Made by a program: the position numbers and the translations under genes
NCBI GenBank assembly: GCA_963702695.1
Contig: CAVPDS010000013.1
Coordinates: forward strand, 62,001-126,000
DNA: 64,000 nucleotides
Source: VAZQ01 sp963702695
GTDB taxonomy: Bacteria; Pseudomonadota; Alphaproteobacteria; Rhizobiales; Xanthobacteraceae
Direction of reading: 5' to 3'
Shown: one piece after another, positions 1-9,611 of the stretch
How positions within the stretch are numbered: position 1 is the first letter of the stretch
Layout of the letters: each line of letters opens with the position of its first letter
The notes under the pieces: model-generated
The model's database searches: none
Seen by the model: only the letters and a program-made list of their open reading frames with translations
What the model was told of the DNA's origin: nothing

Positions 1-2322
1 GACGCGCGCGGCCAGGTGATCGTCTCGACCGCCGCATGGCCCACCCCCAAGATCAACGTCGCCGACCGCGATTATTTCCAGGACGCGCATTCGCGCACCG
101 ATGGGCAGTTGAGCACGTCGATCCCGATCAACAATCGGATCGACGGGAAGCGGACCATCGTCTTCGCTCGGCGGCTGGAGACCTCGGCGGGCGGCTTCGT
201 GGGCATCATCTATGCCAGCGTGAACACCAACTATTTCGAGGCCATCTACGGCTCCGTCCAGTCGCTTAACAGCCTGCGGTTCACCCTGCTCAAGCGGGAT
301 GGAACGATCCTGGTCCGTCACCCCGGTCCGCAGGACCTCGCGGGCCAAAAGCGCGATGCCGAATCGATGTGGTTCGAGGCGGTGGCAGCGGAACACGGAG
401 GCTACCGCTCGGTCGAACGCAGGACCGGCAGCGTCAATTTCGTCGCGGTCCACAAGATCCCCGAATATCCGCTCGTGGTGGAAATCTCGGTGACTGAAAA
501 CACCGCGTTGGCGGGGTGGCGCCAGCAATCCGCGATCATCGGGTTCGGGAGTTCGGCGTTCCTGCTTTGCTCGATCTACCTTCTGCTTGCGGTCACGCGG
601 CAAGTGCGATGGCTGAGCAACTCGCAGGCATCGTTGGCGCAGAAGTCGCAGCAGCTCGACGCCGCGCTGAACAACATGTCGCAAGGTCTGTGCATGTTCG
701 ATGGCCAGCAGCGCCTCATGGTCTGCAACCGTCGATACTCCGAAATCTATCAACTTCCGCAGGACCTGACGGCGCCCGGCACGACCCTCCAAAGCGTGCT
801 GAAAGCCCGGGTGAAGGCCGGAATGGTGCCCGAGGGCGAGGAGGGCGACTTTGTCGCCAGCCGATGCGCGCAGGTGCCGACGCCGAATTCCGGCAGCCGC
901 ATCGACCTGCTGCGGGACGGCCGCACCATTTCGATCACCCACCAGCCGATGAGCGATGGCGGCTGGGTTGCGATCCACCAGGACATCACGGCGCAGAAGC
1001 GAGTCGAGGAAGAGCTCGCTCACATGGCGCGGTACGACGCCTTGACCGGCCTCGCCAACCGCGTGCGCTTCATGGAGAAGGCCAACGAAGCGCTGTCACG
1101 GATGCGGGAGTTCGGCGAGGAATTCTCGATCCTCATGCTCGATCTCGATCGATTCAAGACCGTGAACGACTTGCTGGGGCATCCGGTCGGCGATTCACTA
1201 CTGCGGATCGTCGCGCAGCGGCTGCGGCGGATGGCGCATGATTCCGATAACGTCGCGCGGCTGGGTGGCGATGAATTCGCCATCCTCAAGACCGTCGAGA
1301 GGGATGGCGAGGACAGCGTGATCATCCTCGCCAACCGCATCCTCGCCGCGGTTACCGAGCCCTACGACCTCGATGGCCGCAAGGTGACGATCGGGACGAG
1401 CATCGGCATCACCCTGGCGCCGCACGATGGCGTCCACGCCGATGCGCTGCTCAAGAACGCCGACCTTGCGCTGTACCGGGCAAAGTCCCAGGGCGGCAAC
1501 CGCTATTGTTTCTTCGAGGCGACCATGGAAGCCGAGGCGCGCGAGCGCCGCGAGCTCGAAGACGACATGCGCAAGGCGATCACGCGCAACGAGTTCGAGC
1601 TGCACTTCCAAACCATCGTCGATGTGAAGAGCCAGGACTTCGTTGGCGCCGAAGCGCTGGCGCGCTGGCGGCATCCGGAGCGCGGCCTCATCCCGCCCGA
1701 CCAGTTCATCTCGCTGGCCGAGGAAAGCGGCTTGATCGTACCGCTCGGCAACTGGATCCTGCGCAAGGCCTGCTTCGAAGCGGTCAAGTGGCCGTCGCAC
1801 CTCAAGATCGCGGTCAATCTCTCGCCGGCGCAATTCAAGCAGGGCGACCTGCTGGAGGTGCTGCGCTCGACGCTCGCCGACTCGCAACTCGAGCCGGGCC
1901 GCCTGGAGCTCGAAATCACCGAGACGGTGCTGATCGAGAAGAACGCGCAAAATCTCGAGATCCTGCACGACCTTAAGAAATTGGGCGTGTCGATCGTGCT
2001 GGACGATTTCGGCATCGGCTACTCGTCGATGCGCTATCTGCAGATGTTCCCGTTCGACAAGATCAAGATCGACCGGACCTTCATCCAGAGCATGACCAAC
2101 CACGCCGACAGTGCCGCGATCGTCTGCGCCATCGCCGGGCTCGGACGGAACCTGGGGATCGACACGACGGCGGAAGGCGTCGAGACCGCGGAGCAGTTCA
2201 CTTTCCTGCGCACGGCCGGGTGCCAATTCGCGCAGGGGTTCTTATTCAGCCGCCCGGTCCCGGCGGCGAGCCTCAGCTTCGAGCGGCCGCAAGCGGCGCG
2301 TCGCGGCGCCTGGGCGGCGTGA
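1..2322 (+). CDS. GGDEF-EAL c-di-GMP turnover protein with Cache-type sensor (5' partial)
   Basis: The reading frame is open from base 1, so the N-terminus lies outside the window; the GTG at 16 is probably internal. In order: the end of a periplasmic PDC/Cache-like sensor (residues ~1-165), one membrane helix (IIGFGSSAFLLCSIYLLLAV), a PAS-like segment, a GGDEF domain with intact RLGGDEF (bases ~1258-1278), and an EAL domain with GAEALARW (bases ~1648-1671), the LDDFGIGYSS loop and AEGVE. Both catalytic signatures are intact, so it could both make and degrade cyclic di-GMP at the inner membrane in response to an extracellular ligand. Which activity dominates cannot be told. The next gene is convergent. 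Confidence 0.93.
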   Translation, partial: DARGQVIVSTAAWPTPKINVADRDYFQDAHSRTDGQLSTSIPINNRIDGKRTIVFARRLETSAGGFVGIIYASVNTNYFEAIYGSVQSLNSLRFTLLKRDGTILVRHPGPQDLAGQKRDAESMWFEAVAAEHGGYRSVERRTGSVNFVAVHKIPEYPLVVEISVTENTALAGWRQQSAIIGFGSSAFLLCSIYLLLAVTRQVRWLSNSQASLAQKSQQLDAALNNMSQGLCMFDGQQRLMVCNRRYSEIYQLPQDLTAPGTTLQSVLKARVKAGMVPEGEEGDFVASRCAQVPTPNSGSRIDLLRDGRTISITHQPMSDGGWVAIHQDITAQKRVEEELAHMARYDALTGLANRVRFMEKANEALSRMREFGEEFSILMLDLDRFKTVNDLLGHPVGDSLLRIVAQRLRRMAHDSDNVARLGGDEFAILKTVERDGEDSVIILANRILAAVTEPYDLDGRKVTIGTSIGITLAPHDGVHADALLKNADLALYRAKSQGGNRYCFFEATMEAEARERRELEDDMRKAITRNEFELHFQTIVDVKSQDFVGAEALARWRHPERGLIPPDQFISLAEESGLIVPLGNWILRKACFEAVKWPSHLKIAVNLSPAQFKQGDLLEVLRSTLADSQLEPGRLELEITETVLIEKNAQNLEILHDLKKLGVSIVLDDFGIGYSSMRYLQMFPFDKIKIDRTFIQSMTNHADSAAIVCAIAGLGRNLGIDTTAEGVETAEQFTFLRTAGCQFAQGFLFSRPVPAASLSFERPQAARRGAWAA

Positions 2323-2339
2323 TCGACGCGTTCGAGGGA

Positions 2340-3104
2340 CTATTCAAACCCCTTCGACTTCATCACCGCGGCGGCGGCCGGCGACGCGAGGTAGGCGATC
2401 AGCGCCTTGCCGGCGTCCTGGTGCTTGCTGGTCTTGACGATGCTGGCCACATATTTCGTGTAGTTCTGGATCTGGGGCGGAAGCGGTCCGACCAGTTCGA
2501 GCCGCGGGTCTGGAAGGATTTCCGTAATCTGGTTGAATCCGAACTCGGCGCCGCCACCGGCGACGAGGTCGAGCAGCGGCTTGGCCGGCGGCACGAGCTT
2601 GGTTTTCGAACCCAGGCCGATCGACCCGGTGACGTCGAGCGAATCCATCAGATTGCCGACGTAGATGCTTGCCGACCCGCCGAACTTGGGATCGGCATAA
2701 GCGATGATCTTCGCATTGGTGATGGCGCGCATGAAGGCGGGAAGCGTGCTGATATCGGGCTTCGGATCGCCCTTGCGCACGAACACGCCGACGCCGACCT
2801 TGGCGATCTCGGTCTCGCTGCCGGCGACCAGCAATCCCTCCTTGCGCAGCCCATCGGCCACCGGTTCCGCGAGGATCACGACGTCGACCGCCTCGCCCTT
2901 CTTGACGCGGTTGGCCAGCGCGCCGACCGGGCCGTAGCCGATCCGGACCTTGTCCTCGGAAGATTTTTGATACTGTTGAAGGACGATGGTGAGTGCGGCC
3001 TCGGTTGCGCCGGGGGAGAGCGCCTGAAGCTCGGTCGCCTGGGCGCGGTCGAAAACGGAACCGGTGCACAGCAGCAACGCCGCCGTCCAGATCATCATCC
3101 GCAT
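2340..3104 (-). CDS. ModA-like periplasmic substrate-binding protein (orphan)
   Basis: 254 aa with an N-terminal signal peptide (cleavage near AQAT) and the type 2 periplasmic-binding fold of the ModA/SBP_bac_11 family. Family traits seen are the LSPGATEAALTIVLQQY start, a DVVILAEP strand, GVGVFVRKGDPKPDIS and a C-terminal LASPAAAAVMKSKGFE helix. Known members bind molybdate or other oxyanions for an ABC importer, but no permease or ATPase gene is nearby, so the ligand is unknown. A second member of the same family lies 180 bp upstream on the same strand. It converges on the GGDEF-EAL gene with a 17 bp gap. Confidence 0.85.
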   Translation of the reverse strand: MRMMIWTAALLLCTGSVFDRAQATELQALSPGATEAALTIVLQQYQKSSEDKVRIGYGPVGALANRVKKGEAVDVVILAEPVADGLRKEGLLVAGSETEIAKVGVGVFVRKGDPKPDISTLPAFMRAITNAKIIAYADPKFGGSASIYVGNLMDSLDVTGSIGLGSKTKLVPPAKPLLDLVAGGGAEFGFNQITEILPDPRLELVGPLPPQIQNYTKYVASIVKTSKHQDAGKALIAYLASPAAAAVMKSKGFE

Positions 3105-3284
3105 GACATCACTCCTTGGTGCACCAAAACGGGACGCGGGCTATCCAAGTTCCGCGCCGATCAGTGCGGCCTCACCGATCGTGCTTACCAAATAGTTTAC
3201 GCGAACGGCGCTGGCCTCGATAGTGCTCACATGCGCACAGGGCGCATGGCAGGCCGGCCGGGCGCAGCGGAATTGTGCTTAAGG

Positions 3285-4094
3285 TTAACGAGGCGCGCCG
3301 CCGAGCCCTTCGAACCCGCCCTCGATCCACGCGGTCCCGTTGCCCGGAGCCAACAGCGACCGCAAATAGGTTGACGCAGCTTCGGGTGCGGTGCTGCCGG
3401 AATGAATGGCGCCGGAGAAGGTGATGTAGCTCTGGAGTTCCTGCGGCAGCGGGCCGACCAGAGTGACGCCTTTGACCGGGAGGATTTCGCTGATGTTGAA
3501 CAGGCCGACTTCGACTTCGCCGCTGGCGACCTTGGAGACGCCGCCGGCGATGGCATATGCCATCTTCACCTTCGGCTTGACCGCTGCTGCAATGCCGAGC
3601 CGCTCCATCATGCGTGCGATCTGCGCTCCGGCAAAGCCGCCGCCGGATGGATCGGGATGCGCGATGGAGCGCGCGTCGAGCAGCATCTTACGCACCGCGT
3701 CGACTGTCGAAATATCGGGCCGCGGTGCGCCTTCGCGCACCACCACCCCGACGCCGACGCGGCCGAGATCGACCCGGCTGCCGGCCCGCACCAACCCGGC
3801 CTTGTCGAGGCGCTCGATGATCGGCGTGGGGAACACCAGGATATCGGCTTTCTCGCCGGCGTTGAGCTTCTGCTCGATCGCGGCAAGCGGGCCGACGGTG
3901 AACGTTATCTGCCGACCGGTGGCTTCCGCGAGTTTCGGCTCCAGGCGTTTCTGCACGGCGGCGGGCGCGCCGGAAGTGTAGACCCGAAGCTCTGCCGCTG
4001 ATGAAGGACGCGCGCTTGGGACCAGTGCGGCGAGCGCCAAGGAGAAGCTGAGGAGGGCGGTACGCCGTTGCAGAACCAACAATTGTCGTCGCAT
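3285..4094 (-). CDS. ModA-like periplasmic substrate-binding protein, second copy (orphan)
   Basis: 269 aa with a signal peptide ending near SSAAE, then ELRVYTSGAPAAVQKRLEPK, ADILVFPTPIIERL, VGVGVVVREGAPRPDIS and GLFNISEILPVKG. These match the layout of the neighbouring 254-aa protein, so the two are divergent paralogues of the ModA/SBP_bac_11 fold. It is exported to the periplasm. No ABC permease or ATPase partner is present. The 180 bp between the two genes could hold a promoter for the downstream copy. The ligand is unknown. Confidence 0.83.
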   Translation of the reverse strand: MRRQLLVLQRRTALLSFSLALAALVPSARPSSAAELRVYTSGAPAAVQKRLEPKLAEATGRQITFTVGPLAAIEQKLNAGEKADILVFPTPIIERLDKAGLVRAGSRVDLGRVGVGVVVREGAPRPDISTVDAVRKMLLDARSIAHPDPSGGGFAGAQIARMMERLGIAAAVKPKVKMAYAIAGGVSKVASGEVEVGLFNISEILPVKGVTLVGPLPQELQSYITFSGAIHSGSTAPEAASTYLRSLLAPGNGTAWIEGGFEGLGGAPR

Positions 4095-4400
4095 TCGTGA
4101 AATCCTGGTCAGTCATCGCTCCCCGATCCGCTTCTTTGCAACGGCGGGCGGTCAATACCTACCAGAAATCAATCTCATTGCGCAGCCCCGCGGAGCCGCT
4201 GGCGCTGGGGCGCTAAAAACAACGCCGCCGACGATTTCGGAGGATCGTCTTGTCATGGGCGCAACAGCCGACCGCTATTCTTGATCTGGCGTGCAGGTCG
4301 CTGGCGTGTCGCTGCGAGTGCCTAACGTTTGCAGCGGGTCCAGCGAACAATCCAAGGGCGCCGGCCATCGGGCAAATGACATCACCTGCGGAAGATCACG

Positions 4401-4608
4401 ATGGCGCCCATCATCTTGGCGATGTTTCTCGGTGCGGGCGTTGCGGCGCCCGGCGGGGTTCGCTGGACATGATCCGTCCACGCCCCATATCAATGTCGTC
4501 TATCGAGCCCCGGTCGGGCATCGCCGGCCGTCGCAACTGGATGCCGAACGGGGAAGGGCGGCCAAGGAATTTGACCAGGCTTCTGGTGCGGCATCGACGC
4601 CGCCCTGA
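4401..4608 (+). pseudogene. frameshifted small secreted protein remnant
   Basis: An ATG at 4401 opens MAPIILAMFLGAGVAAPGG, which looks like a signal peptide, but the frame stops soon after. The +1 frame continues sensibly as FAGHDPSTPHINVVYRAPVG and on to a stop at 4606-4608. One lost or gained base in the G/C run near 4449-4460 would join the two into a ~68-aa secreted protein. Inferred to be a decayed gene; the family is not identified. The rest of the 4095-4692 gap shows no other convincing gene. Confidence 0.3.
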
Positions 4609-4628
4609 AGCAGCAGGGTGACGTCGGC

Positions 4629-4656
4629 AGGAATCTGATCACAGGAATCTGATCAC
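4629..4656. repeat. perfect 14-bp tandem duplication
   Basis: The unit AGGAATCTGATCAC occurs twice back to back, 37 bp upstream of the msrB start. It may be a slippage duplication; each unit contains the palindrome TGATCA. Confidence 0.8.
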
Positions 4657-4692
4657 CTGCCGCGGATGTTAGCGACAACGGAGTTCACGCGC

Positions 4693-5103
<411 letters not shown>

Positions 5104-5323
5104 AAGACTTCGTCATCATTCGCCGACCCTCTTGCATGGCCGCAGATGACATTCCGGCGGCCTCTCAGTCGTGCTGTGCCGGCGTGTGTCATGACGCTGC
5201 GCCCGGGACATGAATGCGAGGCGTGGTCGCAATGTCGCGGGCACCTTGCCGCCGGGTCCCCGATGGCGCATTCTGATTGGACCAATTCGAAGGTCGGATC
5301 AGGCCCATAGGGAGGAACCATCC

Positions 5324-5986
5324 ATGACCAAGCACGATGAAGCGCGTCGCGCGTTCCTGTTGGGCGCGGGAGCCGCGGCGGGTGCGGTGCTTGCGCCCGA
5401 AGCGAAGGCGCAGACGCTGGCGCAGGACAATACCGCCGCCGCCGCGCCGATGGATCACATTCATGCCGGCGGCGCCGGACATGGCGCCTTCCTCAATGAC
5501 GAGAACTCGGCGACGATCGCGGCCTTCACGGAGCGGCTGATGCCGGGCGCTCCCGGCAAGCCCGGCGCGCTCGACGCGGGCGTGCTCAATTACATCGACC
5601 TCGCGCTCGCCGGCGCCTACGAGGATCTGCAGGATTTCTATCGGCGCGGCCTCACCGCGCTCGACGCTTATTGCAACAAGACTCACAAGGCGTCGTTCAC
5701 GCGGCTTACCGCGGCGCAGCAGGACGAAGTGATCACCGCGCTTGAAACCGGCAAGGCCACGGAATTCACCTGGCCGTCGGCGCAGGCGTTCTTCAACACC
5801 GTGCGCACCCACACCATCGAAGGCATGTTCGCCGACCCGGTCTACGGCGGCAACAAGGACTTCGCGGGCTGGAAGCTCGTCGGCTTCCCCGGTGCGCAGC
5901 CATTGTTCACGCCGGAGGACATGCAGAGCCGCGAGGCGTTCACCCGCCTCGGCATGATTGGACTGCAAGCGCAGGCCAAGAAGTAA
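5324..5986 (+). CDS. gluconate 2-dehydrogenase subunit 3-like protein with Tat signal
   Basis: 220 aa from ATG 5324, which has GGAGG 8 bases upstream. The N-terminus carries a twin-arginine signal (RRAFLLGAGAAAGAV, then EAKAQ). The body matches the Gluconate_2-dh3 family: FTERLMPGAPGKPGA, NYIDLALAGAYEDLQDFYR, and FFNTVRTHTIEGMFADPVYGGN. In known complexes this small subunit accompanies a membrane-linked FAD dehydrogenase of the GMC class and is needed for its export and maturation. The first GMC gene begins 13 bp downstream, so the two are surely cotranscribed. No cytochrome c third subunit is found in the cluster. Confidence 0.9.
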   Translation: MTKHDEARRAFLLGAGAAAGAVLAPEAKAQTLAQDNTAAAAPMDHIHAGGAGHGAFLNDENSATIAAFTERLMPGAPGKPGALDAGVLNYIDLALAGAYEDLQDFYRRGLTALDAYCNKTHKASFTRLTAAQQDEVITALETGKATEFTWPSAQAFFNTVRTHTIEGMFADPVYGGNKDFAGWKLVGFPGAQPLFTPEDMQSREAFTRLGMIGLQAQAKK

Positions 5987-5999
5987 GAGGTGACACACC

Positions 6000-7721
6000 A
6001 TGGCAACTGAAAAAGCTGATGTCGTCATCGTCGGCGCCGGCGCGGCGGGCGGCATTCTCGCCGCCGAGCTCGGCAAGGCCGGAATGAAGGTCATTGCGCT
6101 CGAGCGCGGTCCGCGCCTGACCACGGCGGACTTCGAACCGCATGATGAATTGCGCTACTTCCAGCGCCAGGACCTGCGTCCGAACCTCAAGCGCGATCCC
6201 GTCACCTGGCGGCCGAATCCAAATTCGACCGCGCACGTGGTGCAGCAGCTCAACAACGGCAACCAGGCTGGCGGCGGTACTGTCCACTACGGTTCGGTCT
6301 CATGGCGCTTCCATGAGGACGATTTCCGCGTGCGGTCGAACACGATCGCGCGCTACGGCGAAAAGGCGCTGCCGGCGGATTCCTCGGTCATTGACTGGCC
6401 GCTGTCCTATGCCGAGCTCGAGCCGTTCTACGACAAAGCCGAGCACGAGATCGGCGTGTCCGGCAAGGCCGGCAACCTGCAAGGCAAGAAGGTCGACGGC
6501 GGCAACGTCTTCGAGGCGCCGCGGCAGCGCGACTATCCGCTGCCGGCGCTGCGTGTCGACCAGTGCGGCGCCAACATGGAAGCCGCTTGCCGCAAGCTCG
6601 GCTATCACCCGTTCTCGACGCCGCGCGCGATCCTCTCGCAACCGTACAACGGCCGCCCGGGCTGCACCTATTGCGGCTTCTGCCAGGCCTTCGGCTGCCA
6701 CGTCGGCGCGAAGTCATCAATCCTGGTGACCAAGCTGCCGGAAGCCGACAAGACCGGCAACTTCAAGCTGATCACCGGCGCGACCTGCCACCGCGTCAAC
6801 ACCGACAACAGCGGGAAGGCGACCGGCGTGTCGTATTACGGTCCCGACCGGTCCGATAACACGATCGAGGCGGACCTCGTGATCCTGGCGCCGTTCATCT
6901 ACGACAACGTGCGGCTCCTGCTCCTGTCCAAGACCGCGAAATTCCCCGACGGGCTCGCGAATTCGAGCGGCCACGTGGGCAAGCACATGATGGCCCATAT
7001 CGGCGCGCGGGCGTTCGCGGCATTCGATGATCGCCACGTCAATGTCTACATGGGACCGAGCGCGCAGAAGCACACGATCGATGACTTCAACGCCGACAAT
7101 TTCGACCATGGTAGCTTGAACTTCATCCGCGGTGCGCAGATCTCTGCCGGCCCTGCGGGCCTCGAAGGCGGTCCAGTCGGCACTGCCATGAGCATGAACC
7201 CGCCGCCCGGCGTGCCGCGCTGGGGCGCCGGTTTCCGCGACTTCTTCGCGAAGTACTACACCCGGCACACCGCGATCACCGGGCAGACCGAGAACCTGGC
7301 CTATGCCGACCAGACGATCGATCTTGATCCCAACGTCCGCGATCAGTGGGGCCTGCCGGCGCCGCGTCTCACCTACGACTGGCGGCGGCCGAACGAACGC
7401 GCGCGCGTCGAATTCATCCAGCAGAAGATGCTGGAGATCGCCCGCGCCATGGGCGCCGCCCATGCGTGGCTCGCCCCATCAGGCCCGGGCGCGCCAGGCG
7501 CGCATCACCAGGGCGGCACGCGCATGGGCAGCGATCCGAAGAACTCGGTCGTGAACAAATACATGCAGACCTGGGATATCCCGAACCTGTTCGTCGTCGG
7601 CAGCTCCACGCATCCATCGATGAGCGGGTTCAATCCCACGCTGACGATCCAGGCGCTCGCGTTCATGACCGCCGACGCGATCGTGAACCGCTATCGGAAG
7701 AATCCGGGGCCGCTGGTGTAG
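6000..7721 (+). CDS. GMC-family sugar/alcohol dehydrogenase, flavoprotein subunit, copy 1
   Basis: 573 aa. N-terminal FAD motif VVIVGAGAAGGILAAELG, then LERGPR and NQAGGGTVHYG. The C-terminal GMC active-site region has HHQGGTRMGSDP, GSSTHPSMSGFNPT and a closing FAD-contact segment. A cysteine cluster CTYCGFCQAFGC in mid-protein resembles the iron-sulfur-binding segment of FAD-dependent glucose/gluconate dehydrogenases (inferred). The start has AGAGGTG upstream and lies 13 bp after the subunit-3-like gene. It has no signal of its own and is probably carried across by the Tat-tagged partner. The substrate is unknown. Confidence 0.92.
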   Translation: MATEKADVVIVGAGAAGGILAAELGKAGMKVIALERGPRLTTADFEPHDELRYFQRQDLRPNLKRDPVTWRPNPNSTAHVVQQLNNGNQAGGGTVHYGSVSWRFHEDDFRVRSNTIARYGEKALPADSSVIDWPLSYAELEPFYDKAEHEIGVSGKAGNLQGKKVDGGNVFEAPRQRDYPLPALRVDQCGANMEAACRKLGYHPFSTPRAILSQPYNGRPGCTYCGFCQAFGCHVGAKSSILVTKLPEADKTGNFKLITGATCHRVNTDNSGKATGVSYYGPDRSDNTIEADLVILAPFIYDNVRLLLLSKTAKFPDGLANSSGHVGKHMMAHIGARAFAAFDDRHVNVYMGPSAQKHTIDDFNADNFDHGSLNFIRGAQISAGPAGLEGGPVGTAMSMNPPPGVPRWGAGFRDFFAKYYTRHTAITGQTENLAYADQTIDLDPNVRDQWGLPAPRLTYDWRRPNERARVEFIQQKMLEIARAMGAAHAWLAPSGPGAPGAHHQGGTRMGSDPKNSVVNKYMQTWDIPNLFVVGSSTHPSMSGFNPTLTIQALAFMTADAIVNRYRKNPGPLV

Positions 7722-7734
7722 CGGAAACTCTGTG

Positions 7735-7840
7735 GTCATTCCGGAAGCCGCGAAGCGGCTTTCCGGAATCCATCACATCAGGCGCAGAACCGCGGGATTA
7801 TGGCTTCCGGGTTTCCGGCGTTCGGCGGGCCCGGAATGAC
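7735..7840. repeat. REP/MITE-like inverted-repeat element between GMC genes
   Basis: A ~106-bp imperfect palindrome starts GTCATTCCGG and ends CCGGAATGAC. It contains an inner hairpin ATTCCGGAAGCCGC/GCGGCTTTCCGGAAT (7738-7769). Such GTCATTCCGG-ended elements are common in Bradyrhizobium-type genomes. It separates GMC copies 1 and 2 and could attenuate or end transcription. Confidence 0.7.
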
Positions 7841-7881
7841 AAGCAGACCGTTCCTACAGCCTGCTCGATAACGGGTGAACC

Positions 7882-9600
7882 ATGGCCATCGAGAAAGCGG
7901 ACGTCGTCATCGTCGGCGTGGGTGCAGCGGGCGGAGTTCTTGCCGCCGAGCTGAGCAAGGCCGGGATGAAGGTCATCGGTCTTGAACGGGGTCCTCGGTT
8001 GCAGACCAAGGACTTCGAGCCGCATGATGAATTGCGCTACTTCCAGCGCCAGGACCTACGGCCCGATCCGAAGCGCCAGCCCGTCACCTGGCGAGCGAAT
8101 CCCAATGTGCGCGCGGCGCCGCTACCGACCATGAGCTACGGCAACCAGGCCGGCGGCGGTACCGTGCACTACGGCGCGGTCTCGTGGCGTTTCCATGAGG
8201 ACGATTTCCGTGTGCGCTCGTCCACGATCGAACGCTACGGTGCGTCCACGATCCCGGCGGATTCCTCAGTGGTGGATTGGCCGCTGAGCTACGCGGAGCT
8301 CGAGCCTTACTATGATCGCGCCGAATACGAGCTCGGAGTATCCGGCAAAGCCGGCAATCTGCAGGGCAATAGGATCGACGGCGGCAACGTCTTCGAAGCG
8401 CCGCGCAAGCGCGGCTATCCGCTGCCGCCGCTCCGGTGGGATCAGGCCTCGACCCTGATGGACGCCGGCGCCCGTGAACTCGGGTATCACCCCTTCCCGA
8501 CGCCGCACGCGATCATTTCGGAGCCCTACAACGGGCGGCCGGGTTGCACGTATTGCGGTTTCTGTCAGGCCTTCGGCTGCCACGTCGGCGCGAAATCGTC
8601 GATCCTTGTCACCAAACTGCCGGAAGCCGACGCCACCGGCAATTTCAAGATCATCACCGGGGCCATGTGCCACCGCGTGAACAGTGATGGCGCGCGCGCG
8701 ACCGGCGTGTCGTATTACGGTCCCGATCGCTCCGACAACACGATCGAGGCTGATCTCGTTATCCTCTCGACCTTCATTTACGATAACACCCGCCTGTTGC
8801 TCCTATCCAAGACATCGAGGTTCCCGGACGGTCTTGCAAATTCCAGCGGGCATCTCGGCAAACACCTCATGACCCATATCCGGCCGGGTATGTTCGTCGC
8901 CTTCGACAGCCAGTACCTCAACGTCTTCATGGGGCCGAATGCGCAGAAGCATTCTCTTGACGACTTCAACGCCGACAACTTCGACCACAAGGATTTGGGA
9001 TTCATCCGTGGCGCGCAAATCTCCGTCAGCACCGCGGGCCAGCAGGGCGGCCCAATCGGCGCGGGCGTGAATATGAATCCACCGCCCGGCGTGCCGCGCT
9101 GGGGGGCGCCATACCGCGATTTCATCGCCAAGTATTTCACGCGTCATGCTTCGGTCGGCGCACAGATGGAAGATTTGCCATACCCGCATCAGACGATCGA
9201 TCTCGATCCTAACGTGCGGGATGCCTACGGCCTGCCGGCGCCGCGCCTGACTTATGACTGGAGGCGACCGAACGAGTTGAAGCATTTCGAGTTCATGCAA
9301 AACAAGCTGCGGGAGATCGGCCGTGCCATGGGCGCCACGGTTGTGTGGACCGGGCGGGAAGGTGCTGGAGCGCCGGGTGGCCATCATTCAGGCGGCACAC
9401 GCATGGGCAGCGATCCAAAGAGCTCGGTTGTGAACCAATACATGCAAAGCTGGGATATCCCCAATCTGTTCGTCCTTGGCAGTTCCGCTCACCCGACGAT
9501 GAGCGGCTTCAATCCCACGCTCACGATCCAAGCGCTCGCGTACAGAACCGCCGATGCGATCGTCAACCGCTACCGGAAAAATCCCGGATCGTTGTTGTAG
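7882..9600 (+). CDS. GMC-family dehydrogenase, flavoprotein subunit, copy 2
   Basis: 572 aa, close paralogue of the gene before it. The FAD motif VVIVGVGAAGGVLAAELS, NQAGGGTVHYG, the cysteine cluster CTYCGFCQAFGC and the active-site stretch HHSGGTRMGSDP with GSSAHPTMSGFNPT are all kept, so it should be an active flavoenzyme. It is separated from copy 1 by 160 bp holding a hairpin element, and from copy 3 by only 11 bp. Differences from copies 1 and 3 lie mainly in surface and substrate-side segments, suggesting altered specificity. No separate subunit-3 gene accompanies it. Confidence 0.92.
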   Translation: MAIEKADVVIVGVGAAGGVLAAELSKAGMKVIGLERGPRLQTKDFEPHDELRYFQRQDLRPDPKRQPVTWRANPNVRAAPLPTMSYGNQAGGGTVHYGAVSWRFHEDDFRVRSSTIERYGASTIPADSSVVDWPLSYAELEPYYDRAEYELGVSGKAGNLQGNRIDGGNVFEAPRKRGYPLPPLRWDQASTLMDAGARELGYHPFPTPHAIISEPYNGRPGCTYCGFCQAFGCHVGAKSSILVTKLPEADATGNFKIITGAMCHRVNSDGARATGVSYYGPDRSDNTIEADLVILSTFIYDNTRLLLLSKTSRFPDGLANSSGHLGKHLMTHIRPGMFVAFDSQYLNVFMGPNAQKHSLDDFNADNFDHKDLGFIRGAQISVSTAGQQGGPIGAGVNMNPPPGVPRWGAPYRDFIAKYFTRHASVGAQMEDLPYPHQTIDLDPNVRDAYGLPAPRLTYDWRRPNELKHFEFMQNKLREIGRAMGATVVWTGREGAGAPGGHHSGGTRMGSDPKSSVVNQYMQSWDIPNLFVLGSSAHPTMSGFNPTLTIQALAYRTADAIVNRYRKNPGSLL

Positions 9601-9611
9601 GGGGGTAGGCT

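Noticed and set aside
2220..3374. A 384-codon plus-strand open frame
   Set aside because: Antisense to the first ModA-like gene and overlapping the GGDEF-EAL end; no homology.
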